Below are positions 62,605 through 64,000 of a DNA stretch of 64,000 nt, one piece after another. The stretch comes from JBBSNV01 sp964458605 (GTDB lineage Bacteria; Pseudomonadota; Alphaproteobacteria; Reyranellales; JAQSWP01). The translations under genes were made by a program, and so were the position numbers. The stretch spans positions 62,001 to 126,000 of the forward strand of contig CAYWLS010000007.1 of assembly GCA_964458605.1 (NCBI GenBank). The letters are read 5' to 3'. Each line of letters starts with the position of its first letter. The stretch's first letter is position 1. Under the pieces are notes generated by a model that did no database searches, had not been told where the DNA came from, and was given only the letters and a program-made list of their open reading frames with translations.

Positions 62605-63365
62605 GCCGCTACAAGCTGACCATCGAATACGACGGCCGGCCTTTCGCCGGCTGGCAATGGCAGAACAATGCGCTGACCGTGCAACAGGTGCTGCAGGAGG
62701 CGGTCGGCAAGTTCTGCGGCGAGGCGGCCGAGGTGCAGGGCGCCGGCCGCACCGATGCCGGGGTGCATGCGCTGGGTCAGGTGGCCCATGTCGATATCGC
62801 CAAAGAGACCACGACCGACACGGTGCGCGATGCGCTCAATTTCCACTGCCAGCCCTGGCCGGTGTCGGTGCTGAAGGCGGAGGCCGTGCCCGACGATTTC
62901 CACGCCCGCTTCTCGGCCATCGGCCGGCGCTACCGCTATCGCATCGTCAACCGCCGCGCCAAGCTGGCGCTGGAGGCCGGCCGCGCCTGGCACGTCCAGG
63001 TGCCGCTCGACGCCGAGGCGATGCAGGCGGCCGCCCAGCTCCTGGTCGGCCATCACGACTTCAGCGGCTTCCGGTCGTCGCAGTGCCAGGCCCGGTCGGC
63101 GCTCAAGACGCTCGACCGGCTCGACGTGCGGCGCGAAGGCGAAGCGATCGTGATCGAGGCCGCAGCCCGTTCCTTCCTGCACAACCAGGTGCGCATCATG
63201 GTCGGCACCCTCAAGCGCCTGGGCGAGGGCAAGCTCGGCCGGGATCGCATCCGCGCCGCGCTCGACAGCGGCAAGCGCGAGGAGGCCGGGCCGACCGCGC
63301 CGCCGGACGGGCTGTATCTGACCGAGGTGGTCTATCCTTCGGAAAGCAGCCGCGAATTGCCCTAG
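62601..63365 (+). CDS. truA: tRNA pseudouridine synthase A
   Basis: A 254-residue enzyme from ATG 62601. GAGRTDAGVHALGQ holds the catalytic D52, and SFLHNQVRIMVGTL is the second conserved motif. It modifies U38-40 in tRNA anticodon arms. It is coupled to fmt and overlaps the convergent small membrane protein by four bases. Confidence 0.95.
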   Translation: MSRYKLTIEYDGRPFAGWQWQNNALTVQQVLQEAVGKFCGEAAEVQGAGRTDAGVHALGQVAHVDIAKETTTDTVRDALNFHCQPWPVSVLKAEAVPDDFHARFSAIGRRYRYRIVNRRAKLALEAGRAWHVQVPLDAEAMQAAAQLLVGHHDFSGFRSSQCQARSALKTLDRLDVRREGEAIVIEAAARSFLHNQVRIMVGTLKRLGEGKLGRDRIRAALDSGKREEAGPTAPPDGLYLTEVVYPSESSRELP

Positions 63366-63952
63366 GCGCCGGCGCCGGGCGGAATATAAGGCTGCAGCAA
63401 TCCGTTCTCGATCAGTTGCAACGCCAGGCCCAGGCCCAGCGCCAGCAGCGACACCAGCATGGCGTAGAGCGGCGTCAGGTCGAAGGCGATCCTTGCGATG
63501 CGGTACTGAAAGAACACCACCAGCGCGAAGGTCGCTATCAGCAGCAGCGCCAGGCTGCCGTCGCCGGCCAGCCTGACCATACCCAGCACCGCCAGCCACA
63601 GCGCGGTCACCAGGATCTGCGCGTAGTTGTAGGCGATGGTGAAGGCGATGAATTGCGGCAACCGGCGGGTGCGCAGGGCGATCTCGCTCAGCACCGCCGG
63701 CAGCAGCAGCGCATCCAGCACGTAGAAGCCGATCTGCAGCAGGATCAGCTCGAACGGCACCGGCGAGATCTTGAGCTGGCCGAACTGGATCGCCGTCAGC
63801 AGCGCCTGGGGCGGCGCCAGCAGCGCATAGACCCAGAACGAGCGCCAGAAACCCGCCGGCGTGCGGTCGAAGCACAGCAAGGCGGTGCGGTCGGCGCGCG
63901 CCAGCCGCCAGGCGCCGACGATGCCCAGGGCCAGTTCGCGGCCGCTCAACAT
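63362..63952 (-). CDS. Conserved membrane protein of unknown function
   Basis: A 196-residue protein from ATG 63952 with about five hydrophobic segments and a basic N-terminal stretch (RTALLCFDRTPAGFWRSF). It lies four bases beyond the dapE stop on the same strand, so it is probably in the dapE transcript. I do not recognise a named family. The position between truA and dapE recurs in alphaproteobacteria as far as I know, but no function follows from it. Confidence 0.7.
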   Translation of the reverse strand: MLSGRELALGIVGAWRLARADRTALLCFDRTPAGFWRSFWVYALLAPPQALLTAIQFGQLKISPVPFELILLQIGFYVLDALLLPAVLSEIALRTRRLPQFIAFTIAYNYAQILVTALWLAVLGMVRLAGDGSLALLLIATFALVVFFQYRIARIAFDLTPLYAMLVSLLALGLGLALQLIENGLLQPYIPPGAGA

Positions 63953-63956
63953 GGGA

Positions 63957-64000
63957 TCATGCGGCGAAGAACCGCTCGAGCACCAGGCGATAGACCTTGC
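63957..64000 (-). CDS. dapE: C-terminal end of a probable succinyl-diaminopimelate desuccinylase
   Basis: Only the last 14 codons are inside the window, ending VYRLVLERFFAA and TGA. This resembles the C-terminal helix of DapE, and def-fmt-truA next to dapE is a common alphaproteobacterial order. The call rests on this short tail and position, so it is tentative. The start is outside the window. Confidence 0.45.
   Translation of the reverse strand, partial: KVYRLVLERFFAA

Overview
The window is a GC-rich bacterial chromosome segment of ordinary, densely packed genes. No phage, insertion sequence, plasmid function or CRISPR array is visible. The gene families and orders point to an alphaproteobacterium: small SRP RNA followed by dnaX-ebfC-recR; def-fmt-truA with a dapE end on the opposite strand; a CycM-type membrane cytochrome c divergent from kdsB-pheA; yejABEF; an alphaproteobacterial tRNA-Gly(CCC) and a PuuD-type urate oxidase. 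A Rhodospirillales-like lineage is my guess only.

Layout. 1-7.1 kb: surface-glycan genes (methyltransferase, three glycosyltransferases, a fused ABC exporter of flippase type, a TviB-type UDP-sugar dehydrogenase). 7.1-9.2 kb: membrane urate oxidase with a separate cytochrome c gene, tRNA-Gly, and a DUF4189 secreted protein. 9.3-13.4 kb: ketopantoate-reductase-like enzyme and three regulators (LuxR-type, LysR-type, LuxR-type). 13.5-16.7 kb: the sulfur-assimilation genes cysG and metY behind a long leader that encodes a 21-codon peptide with three consecutive Cys codons. 17.2-24.2 kb: a complete branched-chain-type ABC importer (livG, H, M, K, F) with a CoA ligase gene embedded in it. 24.3-31.6 kb: two paralogous membrane-anchored Ser/Thr kinases with C-terminal MORN repeats, then a Na+/H+ antiporter with a cyclic-nucleotide-binding domain. 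31.8-34.3 kb: an L,D-transpeptidase and a MepK-type murein endopeptidase. 34.7-38.6 kb: circularly permuted ATP-grasp and alpha-E proteins, a BKACE enzyme and a macrodomain protein. 38.6-43.2 kb: DUF924, GST, leucyl aminopeptidase, glycosyltransferase and hydroxyacid reductase. 43.2-48.9 kb: yejABEF peptide importer. 49-52.4 kb: hisN, cycM, kdsB, pheA. 52.4-56.6 kb: a decaying BrnTA toxin-antitoxin, an old-yellow-enzyme oxidoreductase, nudC and a GT-C-like membrane protein. 56.7-64 kb: ffs, dnaX, ebfC, recR, rmuC, def, fmt, truA, a small membrane protein and the end of dapE.

The most striking item is the leader of cysG. Its short open frame reads MRSVSLSVPPPPRPAPCCCRR. The bases encoding the Pro-Cys junction (CTCCTTGC) are the exact complement of the cysG ribosome binding site (GCAAGGAG). 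This suggests cysteine-sensing translational attenuation of siroheme and sulfur assimilation. Second is the tandem kinase-MORN pair next to an SOS1-like antiporter. Third is a urate oxidase whose usual C-terminal cytochrome c domain appears to be encoded by a separate gene.
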